NCBI GenBank assembly: GCA_023389575.1
Contig: JAEWEG010000050.1
Span: 1-64,000, forward strand
Length of the DNA: 64,000 bases
Origin: Chloroflexota bacterium
GTDB lineage: Bacteria; Chloroflexota; Chloroflexia; Thermomicrobiales; UBA6265
Direction of reading: 5' to 3'
A program made the position numbers and the translations under genes. Below the pieces are notes generated by a model. That model had not been told where the DNA came from. It saw nothing but the letters and a program-made list of their open reading frames with translations, and made no database searches. How positions within the stretch are numbered: the first letter of the stretch is position 1; every line of letters starts with the position of its first letter. Positions 1 to 8,596 of this stretch are shown here, piece by piece.

Positions 1-30
1 CGTTAAAATCGGTATCATTAGCAAGAAATT

Positions 31-44
31 CGAACAGATGTTCG
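31..44. promoter_or_regulatory. LexA/SOS box upstream of recA
   Basis: The sequence CGAACAGATGTTCG fits the Gram-positive (Bacillus/Actinobacteria-type) LexA operator CGAAC-N4-GTTCG exactly, and its two arms are perfect inverted repeats. It lies about 155 bases before the recA start, so it probably overlaps or follows the recA promoter. This predicts LexA repression of recA and induction by DNA damage. No lexA gene is in the window. Confidence 0.8.
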
Positions 45-199
45 CACCGTGGCGCATCAGGACGAACCCGTTTTTCGACCACCGATGATGCACAATGGCA
101 CGGACAACGCCCTGTTCTCGCGTTTCATTCAGGTTTGTGGCGAGGCTCCACGCATTGTCGCGGCCAACTGGTGACAGCATCCACGAAAGGGCCACACGA

Positions 200-1276
200 A
201 TGGCAGACGAACGAGTAGAAAAAGCCAAATCCGTAGACCTGGCCATCGCCCAGATCGAACGGCAATTCGGCAAGGGCTCCATCATGAAGATGAAGCCGGG
301 CGAAACCAACCCCATGCACATCGACGGCATCCCCACCGGCAGCATCGCGCTGGACCTCGCCCTTGGTATCGGTGGCGTCCCTCGTGGCCGCATCGTCGAG
401 ATCTACGGTCCTGAATCCTCCGGCAAGACGACGCTCGCCCTGCACATCATCGCCGAGGCCCAGAAGAAGGGCGGCATGGCCGCCATCGTCGACGCCGAGC
501 ACGCCCTCGATCCCATTTACGCTTCCCGCCTGGGTGTCGACCTCGACGAACTCCTCATCTCCCAGCCGGACACCGGCGAGCAGGCGCTGGAGATCACCGA
601 AACCCTCGTGCGCTCGAACGCGCTCGACGTGATCGTGGTCGACTCGGTCGCCGCGCTCGTGCCGAAGGCCGAAATCGAAGGCGACATGGGTGATTCCCAC
701 GTCGGTCTCCAGGCCCGCCTCATGAGCCAGGCGCTCCGCAAGCTGACCGGCGCCATCAGCCGCTCCAACACCTGCGTCATCTTCATCAACCAGTTGCGCA
801 TGAAGATCGGCGTCATGTTCGGCAGTCCGGAAACCACCACCGGCGGCAACGCCCTCAAGTTCTACGCCTCGGTTCGCATGGACATCCGGCGCATCGAGAC
901 CCTCAAGGACGGTCAGGACGCCATCGGTATCCGCGCCCGGGTCAAGGTCATCAAGAACAAGGTGGCCCCACCGTTCCGCCAGGCCGAGTTCGACATCATG
1001 TACAACGAGGGCATTTCTGTCTCCGGCAGCGTGCTCGATGTCGCCACCGATCTTGGCATCGTCCGCAAGAGCGGCGCCTGGTTCTATCTCGGGGAAGAAC
1101 GGCTCGGTCAGGGGCGTGAAAACGCCAAGACCTACCTCAAGTCCAACCCCGATGTCCTGGACGAAATCCGGAACCGGATCACGGCGTCGTCGCCGGAACT
1201 CTCCGGACGCATCGAATACGCCTCAGGAGACGGCGAAGCGCTCGTCGATGAGGACGGAGTGCTGATCGCCAACTAA
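200..1276 (+). CDS. recA: Recombinase RecA
   Basis: RecA is the ATP-dependent strand-exchange protein of homologous recombination and the co-protease that triggers LexA self-cleavage. From the chosen ATG (MADERVEKAK) it has 358 residues, a normal RecA length. The Walker A motif GPESSGKT is at residues 70-77, Walker B is in the VIVVDSVAALVP segment, and the DNA-binding loop regions with MKIGVMFGSPETTTGGNALKFYAS are intact. An in-frame ATG 35 codons upstream gives a non-RecA extension and is rejected. A purine-rich GAAAGG precedes the chosen start. The upstream LexA box supports SOS control. The gene stands alone, followed by a hairpin terminator. Confidence 0.98.
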   Translation: MADERVEKAKSVDLAIAQIERQFGKGSIMKMKPGETNPMHIDGIPTGSIALDLALGIGGVPRGRIVEIYGPESSGKTTLALHIIAEAQKKGGMAAIVDAEHALDPIYASRLGVDLDELLISQPDTGEQALEITETLVRSNALDVIVVDSVAALVPKAEIEGDMGDSHVGLQARLMSQALRKLTGAISRSNTCVIFINQLRMKIGVMFGSPETTTGGNALKFYASVRMDIRRIETLKDGQDAIGIRARVKVIKNKVAPPFRQAEFDIMYNEGISVSGSVLDVATDLGIVRKSGAWFYLGEERLGQGRENAKTYLKSNPDVLDEIRNRITASSPELSGRIEYASGDGEALVDEDGVLIAN

Positions 1277-1305
1277 ACGCCGTACAGGCGATTCTGGCGC
1301 GATTT

Positions 1306-1333
1306 ACGGGCGGTTCCCATCAGGGCCGCCCGT
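1306..1333 (+). terminator. Hairpin after recA
   Basis: ACGGGCGG and CCGCCCGT form a perfect 8-bp stem with a 12-base loop, 30 bases after the recA stop and followed by a short T run. It is probably the intrinsic terminator of recA. Confidence 0.5.
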
Positions 1334-1361
1334 TTCCGTATCCATGGCTTGGAGACCGTGC

Positions 1362-1997
1362 ATGAGAACCGCTGGTAACGTCGATCGTCCCGTGATGGTG
1401 CTGCTGGCCCATCCGCGCCCCGATAGCCTCAATCACGCCCTCGCGAGCCGTGTCGTTGCGGCGTTGACGGCGGCGGGCCGGCGCCCGCTCGTCCATGACC
1501 TGCATCTTGAGGGGTTCGATCCCATCCTCCGCGTGGAAGAGGCGTACACCAGTGGCGATCGTGCCTCACAGGTGGACAGAGTGTCCGACGACCCGTTGCT
1601 ACGGCAACATCGAGCCGAAATCCAGCAGGCGGATGGGTTGGTGGTGGTGCACCCGAACTGGTGGGGAAAGCCCCCGGCGATCCTGGCGGGATGGCTCGAC
1701 CGCGTGCTCGTTCCCGGCGTTGCCTACCAGTTGGACGACGGGGAAGGGCTACCGTTGCCGCTGGTGCATCTCCAGCATCTCCTGGTGTTGAATACCGGGG
1801 ATACACCCCTTGCCAGGGAGCGGGAGGCGTTTGGCGACCCGCTCGACACCATCTGGCGGAACTGCGTTGCCCCGTACCTGGGTGATCCCGAGGTGGAGCG
1901 TGTCCTTTATGGCCCCGTGGCCGGATCGTCGCCATCCGAGCGGCGGGCATGGCTGGACGATGCCGCCAACCGCGCGACGCGCCTGTTCGCTCACTGA
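1362..1997 (+). CDS. NAD(P)H dehydrogenase (quinone)-like flavodoxin-fold reductase
   Basis: A 211-residue protein of the Flavodoxin_2 family (KefF/MdaB/NQO-like), FMN- or FAD-dependent reductases that move two electrons from NAD(P)H to quinones. It opens with the typical beta strand and phosphate loop VLLAHPRPDSLNHALA. It contains the family block HPNWWGKPPAILAGWLDRVL, where the Trp pair and Lys contact flavin in relatives, and then a GVAY segment. The start at 1362 is preferred to an ATG 18 bases earlier because GGAG lies seven bases before it. The substrate cannot be told. It is monocistronic and converges with the next gene. Confidence 0.85.
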   Translation: MRTAGNVDRPVMVLLAHPRPDSLNHALASRVVAALTAAGRRPLVHDLHLEGFDPILRVEEAYTSGDRASQVDRVSDDPLLRQHRAEIQQADGLVVVHPNWWGKPPAILAGWLDRVLVPGVAYQLDDGEGLPLPLVHLQHLLVLNTGDTPLAREREAFGDPLDTIWRNCVAPYLGDPEVERVLYGPVAGSSPSERRAWLDDAANRATRLFAH

Positions 1998-2009
1998 CCC
2001 TCCATATGG

Positions 2010-2026
2010 GCCTGGGCGTCCCAGGC
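2010..2026. terminator. Small hairpin between convergent genes
   Basis: GCCTGGG and CCCAGGC form a perfect 7-bp stem with a 3-base loop in the 30-base gap between two convergent stop codons. It could end both transcripts, but there is no T tract on either side. Confidence 0.35.
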
Positions 2027-2027
2027 G

Positions 2028-2831
2028 TCAGGTCCGCCGAAGGATGTGGTCGAGGATCTCGACAAACGCGCCTGGATTGCCGGCGAACATTTGGTGGCCG
2101 GCGTCTGGCACGACATATCCCGTAAGCGAGTCGTCGCCACGTATGGTCTCGAACGAGGAGCGTTCGCCCCTGATCGTCGCTACCGGTATTGAAAGCGCGG
2201 CCAGTTGCTCCCCGAAGCTGAGTGACCGGTGCGCCATCAGCGAAGTGGCGCACCGGTGCAGCGCCATCGGACTGGCCATCTCCAGGGTCTGGAGCCAGTC
2301 CCGGCTTTCGATATCGCCCTTGTCCGCAAGCAACCGCGTCGCCCGCGGGAGGGCGGGGTAGCCCTGAGTCACGAAATGGTCCTCGCTCCGCCGGGCAATC
2401 CGCGGGCTGATCGTGCCCGTGGCTGGATCGAGGTTCGGCTCGGCCACGATCAGGCGCTCGATCGCGCCGGGGAAATGGTGGGCACAGATGATCGCCACCG
2501 AACCTCCCATCGAATGCCCGAACAGTTTCACGGGACCGTCCGCCAGTCCGGCGACGACTTCCATCACCAGGCTGGCCATCGCCTCGATCGTGTACGGCCA
2601 GTTTTCCGGCACTTCGCTGTGGCCATGCCCGGGCAGGTCGATCAGCAGCGATCGCCAGCCAGAAGACGCCAGGACCGTGGCGACATTGGCGAAGCTGACC
2701 GTGCTGGAGCCGCCAAGGCCGTGCAGCCACACAATTGGGGTCGTGCTGGTATCGACATCGCCGACCCAGGCGGTCGCGACCGCGATACCCTGGGCCGTTA
2801 CCATCTCGATGTCGACGGGTGTGTCATTCAT
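2028..2831 (-). CDS. Alpha/beta-fold hydrolase
   Basis: A 267-residue single-domain alpha/beta hydrolase. The oxyanion-hole segment is WLHGLGG near residue 35, the DLPGHGHS turn follows, and the nucleophile elbow GHSMGG is at 105-110 with Ser107. The C-terminal catalytic His is in PDAGHQMF at about 246. No signal peptide is seen, so it is probably cytoplasmic. The chosen ATG has GAGGAG nine bases upstream; a longer reading adds 11 unlikely residues. The substrate (ester, lactone or epoxide) is unknown. A strong hairpin separates it from the wall protein gene upstream, so it may have its own promoter. Confidence 0.85.
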   Translation of the reverse strand: MNDTPVDIEMVTAQGIAVATAWVGDVDTSTTPIVWLHGLGGSSTVSFANVATVLASSGWRSLLIDLPGHGHSEVPENWPYTIEAMASLVMEVVAGLADGPVKLFGHSMGGSVAIICAHHFPGAIERLIVAEPNLDPATGTISPRIARRSEDHFVTQGYPALPRATRLLADKGDIESRDWLQTLEMASPMALHRCATSLMAHRSLSFGEQLAALSIPVATIRGERSSFETIRGDDSLTGYVVPDAGHQMFAGNPGAFVEILDHILRRT

Positions 2832-2860
2832 ACCGGATCGCTCCTCGAATCGAGGGCAAA

Positions 2861-2896
2861 GCAAAAGGGAGAGGGCGGTTGCCCTCTCCCTTTTGC
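2861..2896 (-). terminator. Strong terminator after the SH3b/NlpC-P60 gene
   Basis: A perfect 16-bp stem with a GGTT loop. Its outer part is A/T-rich (GCAAAAGG paired with CCTTTTGC). It lies 25 bases beyond the stop of the leftward wall-protein gene and just ahead of the next leftward gene. Confidence 0.8.
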
Positions 2897-2920
2897 CTGT
2901 GTGGCGCCTGTGTCGCGAGG

Positions 2921-5900
2921 CTATCCCAACCGGACCGCGCCATACCAGCGCGAACCGTAGTACGTCGAACTGAGGCTGCTGACGCGAACGCCAGTGTTCT
3001 CGTTCTCGGCGTGGACGAATTGGTCGTTGCCGATGTAGATGCCGACGTGGGAGAGACCAGCCTTGTAGGTGTTCTGGAAGAAGACGATGTCACCCGGTTG
3101 CAGGTTGCCGCGACTCACCGCGGATCCAGCCGACGCCTGTGTCCAGAGACCAGTGCCGATGTTCTTGCCAACCACGTTCTTGACCACCCAGTAGGTGAAG
3201 CCGGAGCAGTCGAACGAGGACGGTCCGTGGGTCGCCCACACGTACGGGTAGCCGACGTAGCGCATCGCGAAGTTCACAATCGCGTTGCCGGTGGCCGTAC
3301 CACCACCACCGTTGGTCGGCGGGGGAGTAGGATCGGGCTCGTTACCGGAACCGCCGCGCTTGCTGAGCGCTTCCGAGGTCTTGGAGAGCAGGTCAACCGA
3401 CATGAAGCCCTTGAGGCCGTCGTAGTTGACCGGGTAGAAGCCGCCGGTGGCGTTACCGGTGATCAGCAGAACTTCGCTCGACTCGACCACGATCACGACG
3501 TTGGAGCTCAGCGTCGCCTGGTATCGCATGTTGGCGCGAACGTTGACCTTGCCGTGATCGCCATTCTTCATGCCCGAACCGCTGCTCGGCGGCGGGGTGG
3601 AAGTCGGCGGTGGCGTGGGCGTCGGGGTCGGATTCGATCCGCCGCCGCTGGTCGAAAGGTACTGGCTGCTCATGAAGCCGTTCTGGCCACCGCAGATCAC
3701 CGGTGTCCAGCCGTTGCTGGAGGCGCCGCGAGTCTTCACCGTGGTGCCGTGCGCCACCGAGGTGATCACCGAGGCCGACGAGCTGGCGGCCGTGCGACAG
3801 CGAAGGTTGTCGCCGCCGGCATCGACCACGGCCGAACCGGTCGCGCCGGAGCCAGGAGCGGGATCAGGGTTGCTGGTGCCAGGATCGGTGGTTCCGCCGC
3901 CGCTCGTGGAACTCACGTAGGTCGACGAAACGTAGCCGGCCTTGTTGGCGCATGTGACTGGAGTCCAGCCGTTGCTCGCGCCGCCCCGGGTCGCCACGGT
4001 CGATCCAGCCGGGATCGCGGTGATGACCATGCCGGAGAGGCTCGCCGCCGAGCGGCAGTTGAGCGACGCGCCGCCGGTGCCCGTCACCTTGACGTAGCCG
4101 GTGTTGGCGCCAGGGGCGGGTGTCGAGGTCGGTGGCTTGGACGTATCGCCGCCCGAAGTCGAACCAGCCGTGAAGTACTGAGCGGAGATGAAGCCGTTCT
4201 GGCCGTTGCAGACCACTGGCACCCAGCCGTTGCTCGCGGCGCCACGCGTGGTGACGACGGTGCCTTCGGCGAGGACCACGATCACCGCGCCGCTGACGGC
4301 GCTGGTGCGGCAGCGAAGGCCATCGCCGCCGGTGTTCGAAACCGTGCCGGTGCCCTGCTTGGCCGAGCCCGAGCCGCCCGGGTTGGTTGTGCCCGAACCG
4401 GAGCCGCCGCCAGTAGTGACTTCGACGTAGGAGATGGACACGAAGCCGTTCTTGCCATTACAGACAACCGGGGCCCAACCGTTGCTCGACGCGCCTCGCG
4501 AGGTCAGGACCGACCCCTGGGAGACAACGCCGACCACGCTGAAGCTGGTGCCAGCGCCCGCGCGACAGTTGAGACCCATGCCGCCCGTGCCGACCACGAC
4601 CACGCTGTTGGCGCTCGCCGGGATTTCATCACCGGCGCCGCCGGCCCAGAGGTAGTTCACGTCCGCGAAGCCGAGTTGGCCTCCGCAGCCGACGGTGAGG
4701 TATCCGTTGCCGTTCGCCTCATAGACGAACACCGTGGAGCCTTCCGGCAGGACCGAGATGACGGCGCTGCTGGTATCCGGAGCCACGCGACAGCGAAGGC
4801 CATCGCCGTTGGTGCCGGTGACCATCGCGTCGCCGATCGGCTCGCCCAGGTCGGAACCCGGAGCAACCGTCGCTTCTTCGGTCGGTTCCTCGGTCACCTC
4901 TTCGGTGACTTCCTCAGTAGCGACTTCTTCGGTGGCTTCTTCCGTCACCTCTTCGGTGGCGGCCTCGTCGGTCGCTTTCTCGGTGGTGACCTCTTCGGTC
5001 GCCTCGTCCGTGGCTTCCTCGGTGATTTCTTCGGTCGTATCGGCTTCGTCCGTCGCGACTTCCTCGGTCACAACCTCTTCCGTGGCGACTTCGTCGGTGG
5101 CGACCTCTTCCGTGACCGTTTCCTCTGTCGTGACTTCTTCGGTGACGACTTCCTCGGTGGCAACCTCTTCGGTCACCACTTCTTCGGTGGCCACGTCTTC
5201 AGTCACAACCTCCTCGGTCGCGACCTCTTCGGTGACCACTTCTTCGGTCACGACTTCCTCAGGGGCTGCTTCCCCGGTCTCAACCGGAGCCGCGGTCGCG
5301 ACCTGGACTGTCACGTAGGCGGTGTCGCCAGCGTCGATCCACACTTCCCGGTTGTCGATCGCCGCCCCACCGGGAGCCGCGCTCGCGACCAGCGTGTAAC
5401 CGCCGGCCGTCACACCGAAGAATCCGCTGTTGCCGTTGTTGGGAATCGCGTCGTTGCTGTCGCAGGCTTCCGCCACCCACGCACCGTTCTGGTACAGCGC
5501 GAAGCAGGCGCCCGGAACCGCCTCGCCGTTCTGGTCGAGCACCGTGACGATCAGATCGCCAGCGACCGGAACATCGACTGGCTCATCCTGAGCCGCGACT
5601 TCTTCCTCGGTGGCGATTGGCTCCTCGACGGCCGGCTCTTCCTCGACGACCGGCTCTTCTTCAACATAGGACTGGCTGTTCAGCGCGACGTAGTCCGCCT
5701 TGACGAACCCGCCCTGGCCCGCGCAGTTCACCGGAAGGAACTCGATGCCTTCCGACCACACGGACTGACCCACGATCTCGATCGACTGTCCTTGCCCAAA
5801 GCGGGTGAGGACCTCGGCCGAGCCATACGCGTCCACGCGGCAGGCAAGACCGTCGCCAGGAAGGGGTGCATTGCTGTTGTCTACAACAACACCGTAGTCA

Positions 5901-6310
5901 ATTGGTTGCTTCCAGGGGATGGTGGGGCTTGAAGGTTCTTCGGCCTGGGCGGGTTCTTCCGCCGCGGTCTCGGCTGGCGCCGATGAGTTAGCCGAAAGGA
6001 GTGAGGCGCTGATGTAACCGGTCTGATCCCAAACCCCGGCGTAATACCAGGTCGAGCCGTCGGCGCCGGTAATGGGACCATCGATGATGAAAACTTCGGT
6101 TCCGTCTGGAATCGATCCGATCTTGTTCGCCGCCGTGCTGGCGTCGTCCCGCAGTGACGCATTATCGCCACCCGCCGAAATGACGGCGGTGTCCCCCGGG
6201 ACCAGGCTGTTCTGTCCAAGCGTCACGATTGGTGTCAGTAACGACATTCCAAGCAGTGCGGCCACGAAGAGCAGCATTACGCGCTGAGCGCGTCGTAGGA
6301 TTGCAGACAA
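2921..6310 (-). CDS. Secreted multi-SH3b NlpC/P60 peptidoglycan hydrolase-like protein
   Basis: A predicted exported wall hydrolase of 1129 residues. The chosen TTG start has GGAGGG six bases upstream and gives a short N-terminus (SAILRRAQRV) before a hydrophobic signal; the open frame extends 65 codons further without a better site. In order: signal peptide; about eight SH3b-like domains; a small prealbumin-like domain (GACFALYQNG) after the second SH3b; a long Thr/Glu/Val repeat; then SH3b domains 3-8 and a C-terminal NlpC/P60 domain. The catalytic triad candidates are Cys1035 (DCSGF), His1088 (SHVGIYIG) and His1100. Most SH3b units carry a Cys pair (LRCR and VVCNG), suggesting one disulfide each. 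The likely role is cutting or remodelling peptide stems in peptidoglycan. Confidence 0.88.
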   Translation of the reverse strand: MSAILRRAQRVMLLFVAALLGMSLLTPIVTLGQNSLVPGDTAVISAGGDNASLRDDASTAANKIGSIPDGTEVFIIDGPITGADGSTWYYAGVWDQTGYISASLLSANSSAPAETAAEEPAQAEEPSSPTIPWKQPIDYGVVVDNSNAPLPGDGLACRVDAYGSAEVLTRFGQGQSIEIVGQSVWSEGIEFLPVNCAGQGGFVKADYVALNSQSYVEEEPVVEEEPAVEEPIATEEEVAAQDEPVDVPVAGDLIVTVLDQNGEAVPGACFALYQNGAWVAEACDSNDAIPNNGNSGFFGVTAGGYTLVASAAPGGAAIDNREVWIDAGDTAYVTVQVATAAPVETGEAAPEEVVTEEVVTEEVATEEVVTEDVATEEVVTEEVATEEVVTEEVTTEETVTEEVATDEVATEEVVTEEVATDEADTTEEITEEATDEATEEVTTEKATDEAATEEVTEEATEEVATEEVTEEVTEEPTEEATVAPGSDLGEPIGDAMVTGTNGDGLRCRVAPDTSSAVISVLPEGSTVFVYEANGNGYLTVGCGGQLGFADVNYLWAGGAGDEIPASANSVVVVGTGGMGLNCRAGAGTSFSVVGVVSQGSVLTSRGASSNGWAPVVCNGKNGFVSISYVEVTTGGGSGSGTTNPGGSGSAKQGTGTVSNTGGDGLRCRTSAVSGAVIVVLAEGTVVTTRGAASNGWVPVVCNGQNGFISAQYFTAGSTSGGDTSKPPTSTPAPGANTGYVKVTGTGGASLNCRSAASLSGMVITAIPAGSTVATRGGASNGWTPVTCANKAGYVSSTYVSSTSGGGTTDPGTSNPDPAPGSGATGSAVVDAGGDNLRCRTAASSSASVITSVAHGTTVKTRGASSNGWTPVICGGQNGFMSSQYLSTSGGGSNPTPTPTPPPTSTPPPSSGSGMKNGDHGKVNVRANMRYQATLSSNVVIVVESSEVLLITGNATGGFYPVNYDGLKGFMSVDLLSKTSEALSKRGGSGNEPDPTPPPTNGGGGTATGNAIVNFAMRYVGYPYVWATHGPSSFDCSGFTYWVVKNVVGKNIGTGLWTQASAGSAVSRGNLQPGDIVFFQNTYKAGLSHVGIYIGNDQFVHAENENTGVRVSSLSSTYYGSRWYGAVRLG
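4871..5260 (-). repeat. 15-bp-period Thr-Glu-Glu minisatellite inside the wall protein
   Basis: About 130 codons of an imperfect five-residue unit, T-E-E-V-(V/A/T), with Asp and Lys variants. It corresponds to a 15-base DNA period in which synonymous bases vary. The stretch forms a strongly acidic, probably extended linker between the N-terminal domains and the later SH3b array. Confidence 0.85.
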
Positions 6311-7223
6311 TCCCTTCCCTCCAGATAAGTCCTCTACGTCGAGCAGCCCCTCGACATCGTTGCTTTGCCAGAGAACAAGGGAAACTCCCAGGTCCAAGCT
6401 ACGCATGCCTGCTCCGCTAGCCAACGGATGAAACACGAACTCACGCGTGTTTCCGGCATTCTCCGGCAAAGGCGAAGGCCATCCCCTTCGCTCACCAGGA
6501 CGCACGCCCTGATGTGAAACGATCGAGCATTGATCGCGAGTCAGGCGCCGGCCCCAAGGTGCCAGCAGGTGACTCAGTGTCCGGGTTCAGCGGATTGCGC
6601 TGTGTGGAAGGGGTAGATCGATACGTCGTTTGGCGCATGGCGCTCCCCATACGCGGTGCTCGTGACTTCGTCGTCAGGTTCGTGAGCACCGGCGGGTCAG
6701 AAGGCCTCTGTGGTTCGCCAGATTGACATGTCGCTGGAACCCCGTCGCCATCCTCGTCGCGCCATGCCCAGCCATGAGCCATGTGCTCCGAAGGCGATCT
6801 TTCCCCCAGGACAAGGCGACGTTAGCAAAGGCGCACATGGGGTGTCAAGCTACGCGCGATGCGCCCAAAACGCCCGAAAAACTCATCTTCGGCCCCGCCT
6901 GGGACAAACTGTCCATCGGGTGGCGCCAGTTCCATCGTTCCAGGGGGTCGGTTTTGTGGATACATGACCGGTTGTCCACGACATCGAGGTCGGAACCAAA
7001 TCGATATACGTTTGGACCGGTTCTTCCCACAGTCTGGCCAAATTGCCCCAATTGCGCGGTGTCATTCAGGCAACGCCCGGAGGCTCCGATGGCGCGAGTT
7101 TTCTGCAAAGACGATGAGGTCGAGAGGTGGCGTGTCACCCAGTCACCAATGCTCGGTGATGATTGGGAATGAATGCACGAAAAATAGACTCACGAGGTCG
7201 CGTTGTGGTAGCGGCGATCGAGT
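6311..7223. other. Long gene-free stretch upstream of the wall protein and downstream of the coiled-coil gene
   Basis: Some 900 bases with only short overlapping open frames that show no family features and no good ribosome sites. The part nearest 6310 should hold the promoter and leader of the wall-protein gene. At 7207-7216 there is a GGTAGCGGCG string that matches the left end of the REP-like repeat seen elsewhere in the window. Nothing else is recognised. Confidence 0.5.
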
Positions 7224-8435
7224 CTAGAATTCGGTCTGCTCGCCACCCTGGCGTCTGCGGCGGAATCGGTTGCCGAGGCCGGCCTGCGCCTCGGAGTCGG
7301 CGTCGCGACGTTGCGCCGTGGCCACGTCAAGCTCTTCCTGAATCTGTTCGAGGCGCACGCGCACGCGTTGTTCGTGCAGGTACCAGATGTCCCGGTGCAG
7401 CGACGCGTCCACCTGGCGCAATTCCTCGAGCGCCGCGTTGAGGTCCGAAATCTTGTAGGTCGTCTCGCGATATTGCTCGTTCGCTTCTTCTATACGCTCG
7501 TTCAACCGGTCGAGCCGTTCCTCGAGCGTTTGCCGCAGTTGGTCGAACCTGGCGTCCGTTTCCTGGCGGGCATCGTCGTGCATGTCGATCAGGAGGTCGT
7601 GACGCTCGGTGACCTGTTGCTGAAGCCGCGCCAGGTCCTGCCGCAGGCCAAGCTCTCCCGCCCGCAACTCGTCCAGCGTGGGGTCGACGTGCACCAGGCC
7701 ACGGCGCTGATCCTCGAACGAATCGTAGAGATGGCCCAGGTCGGCCCGGAGTTCGTCCAGTCGCGCGCTGTAGCTCTCCGCCACCTCCTTGACGTCCGTC
7801 GTCCGCCGGCGTCCCTCCTGGTCCACGATCTTGATCGCGTCCTCGGCGCGGATGATGTCCCGCCGGAACCCATCGACTTCCGCCCGGACGCCATCGATGT
7901 TGTCGCGCAGGCCGTGGGTGAGCGCGGTATTGCGGTCGCTCACCGCCGAGAGGTGCTCGACGATCGTCACCAGTTCATCGATGCGCTTGTCCGCCTGTCC
8001 CGCGTCATCGACCTTGCGGCGGGACGCCTCCAGTAACTCGCTGACGTGAGCCTGAAGCGAACGCACGGGGCGAATCCCATCGTCGATCCGGGCTTCGAGT
8101 TCCTGCATGATCTGGCGCGTCCGGTTTTCGTCCAGTGCACGGGCTTGCGCCGTCTGCTGGCCTTCCTGCCGGAGTTGTTCGAGCGCCAGCCTCAACTGGG
8201 CCGAGAGCGACTCGTTTTGCTTGATCAGCCCTTCGTCGCGGGCCTGCCGGCTGACCAGTTCGCGGTTGAGCGCCTTCAGTTCGTCGATCTGGTTCTGCAG
8301 GGCGATAAACCGCGCATCTTCCCGGCGCCGTTCGTCCTCTCCCCGGTGATTGGCCCCCGCCGGCCTCGGCCCTTGCGGGGCGTTTGCCTCGTCCGCTTCC
8401 GATGTTGTCGTATTTGCGTTGCGAGAATTGACCAT
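7224..8435 (-). CDS. Coiled-coil protein of unknown function
   Basis: About 403 residues from the chosen ATG (MVNSRNANTT), which has AAGGA about 11 bases upstream; a longer reading adds 36 residues. After a disordered Ala/Pro/Gly-rich N-terminus, nearly the whole protein is heptad-like and rich in Leu, Arg, Glu, Gln and Asp (for example NQIDELKALNREL and RFDQLRQTLEERL). This predicts long coiled coils as in filament or scaffold proteins. It ends in a basic, Gln- and Gly-rich tail. There is no signal peptide or membrane segment, so a cytoplasmic structural role is inferred. Its neighbours give no functional hint. Confidence 0.75.
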   Translation of the reverse strand: MVNSRNANTTTSEADEANAPQGPRPAGANHRGEDERRREDARFIALQNQIDELKALNRELVSRQARDEGLIKQNESLSAQLRLALEQLRQEGQQTAQARALDENRTRQIMQELEARIDDGIRPVRSLQAHVSELLEASRRKVDDAGQADKRIDELVTIVEHLSAVSDRNTALTHGLRDNIDGVRAEVDGFRRDIIRAEDAIKIVDQEGRRRTTDVKEVAESYSARLDELRADLGHLYDSFEDQRRGLVHVDPTLDELRAGELGLRQDLARLQQQVTERHDLLIDMHDDARQETDARFDQLRQTLEERLDRLNERIEEANEQYRETTYKISDLNAALEELRQVDASLHRDIWYLHEQRVRVRLEQIQEELDVATAQRRDADSEAQAGLGNRFRRRRQGGEQTEF

Positions 8436-8596
8436 AACGAGCGGTTTCCTTGAATGAGCGCGGGATGAGGGGTGGATCGGTTGAACAACATGTGCGTACA
8501 TGACCGGAGTAGCCTGCCAGTCCTGTACGTACAGTATATGCACTGCGCGGAATGTTGTCGTGCGTGGCCGAGCCGTGACGCGGCGGGCCGTCGTCG

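Noticed and set aside
2735..5932. A 1065-codon open frame on the plus strand opposite the wall hydrolase
   Set aside because: It is a shadow of the GC-rich, codon-biased minus-strand gene. Its composition (Arg, Gly and His rich, with no folds) mirrors the repeated minus-strand codons, and no ribosome site or domain is present.
6492..6782. A short minus-strand frame containing DEDGDGVPATC, reminiscent of excalibur calcium-binding motifs
   Set aside because: The match is only part of the motif, the frame has no signal peptide or good ribosome site, and it overlaps the upstream region of the wall hydrolase gene.
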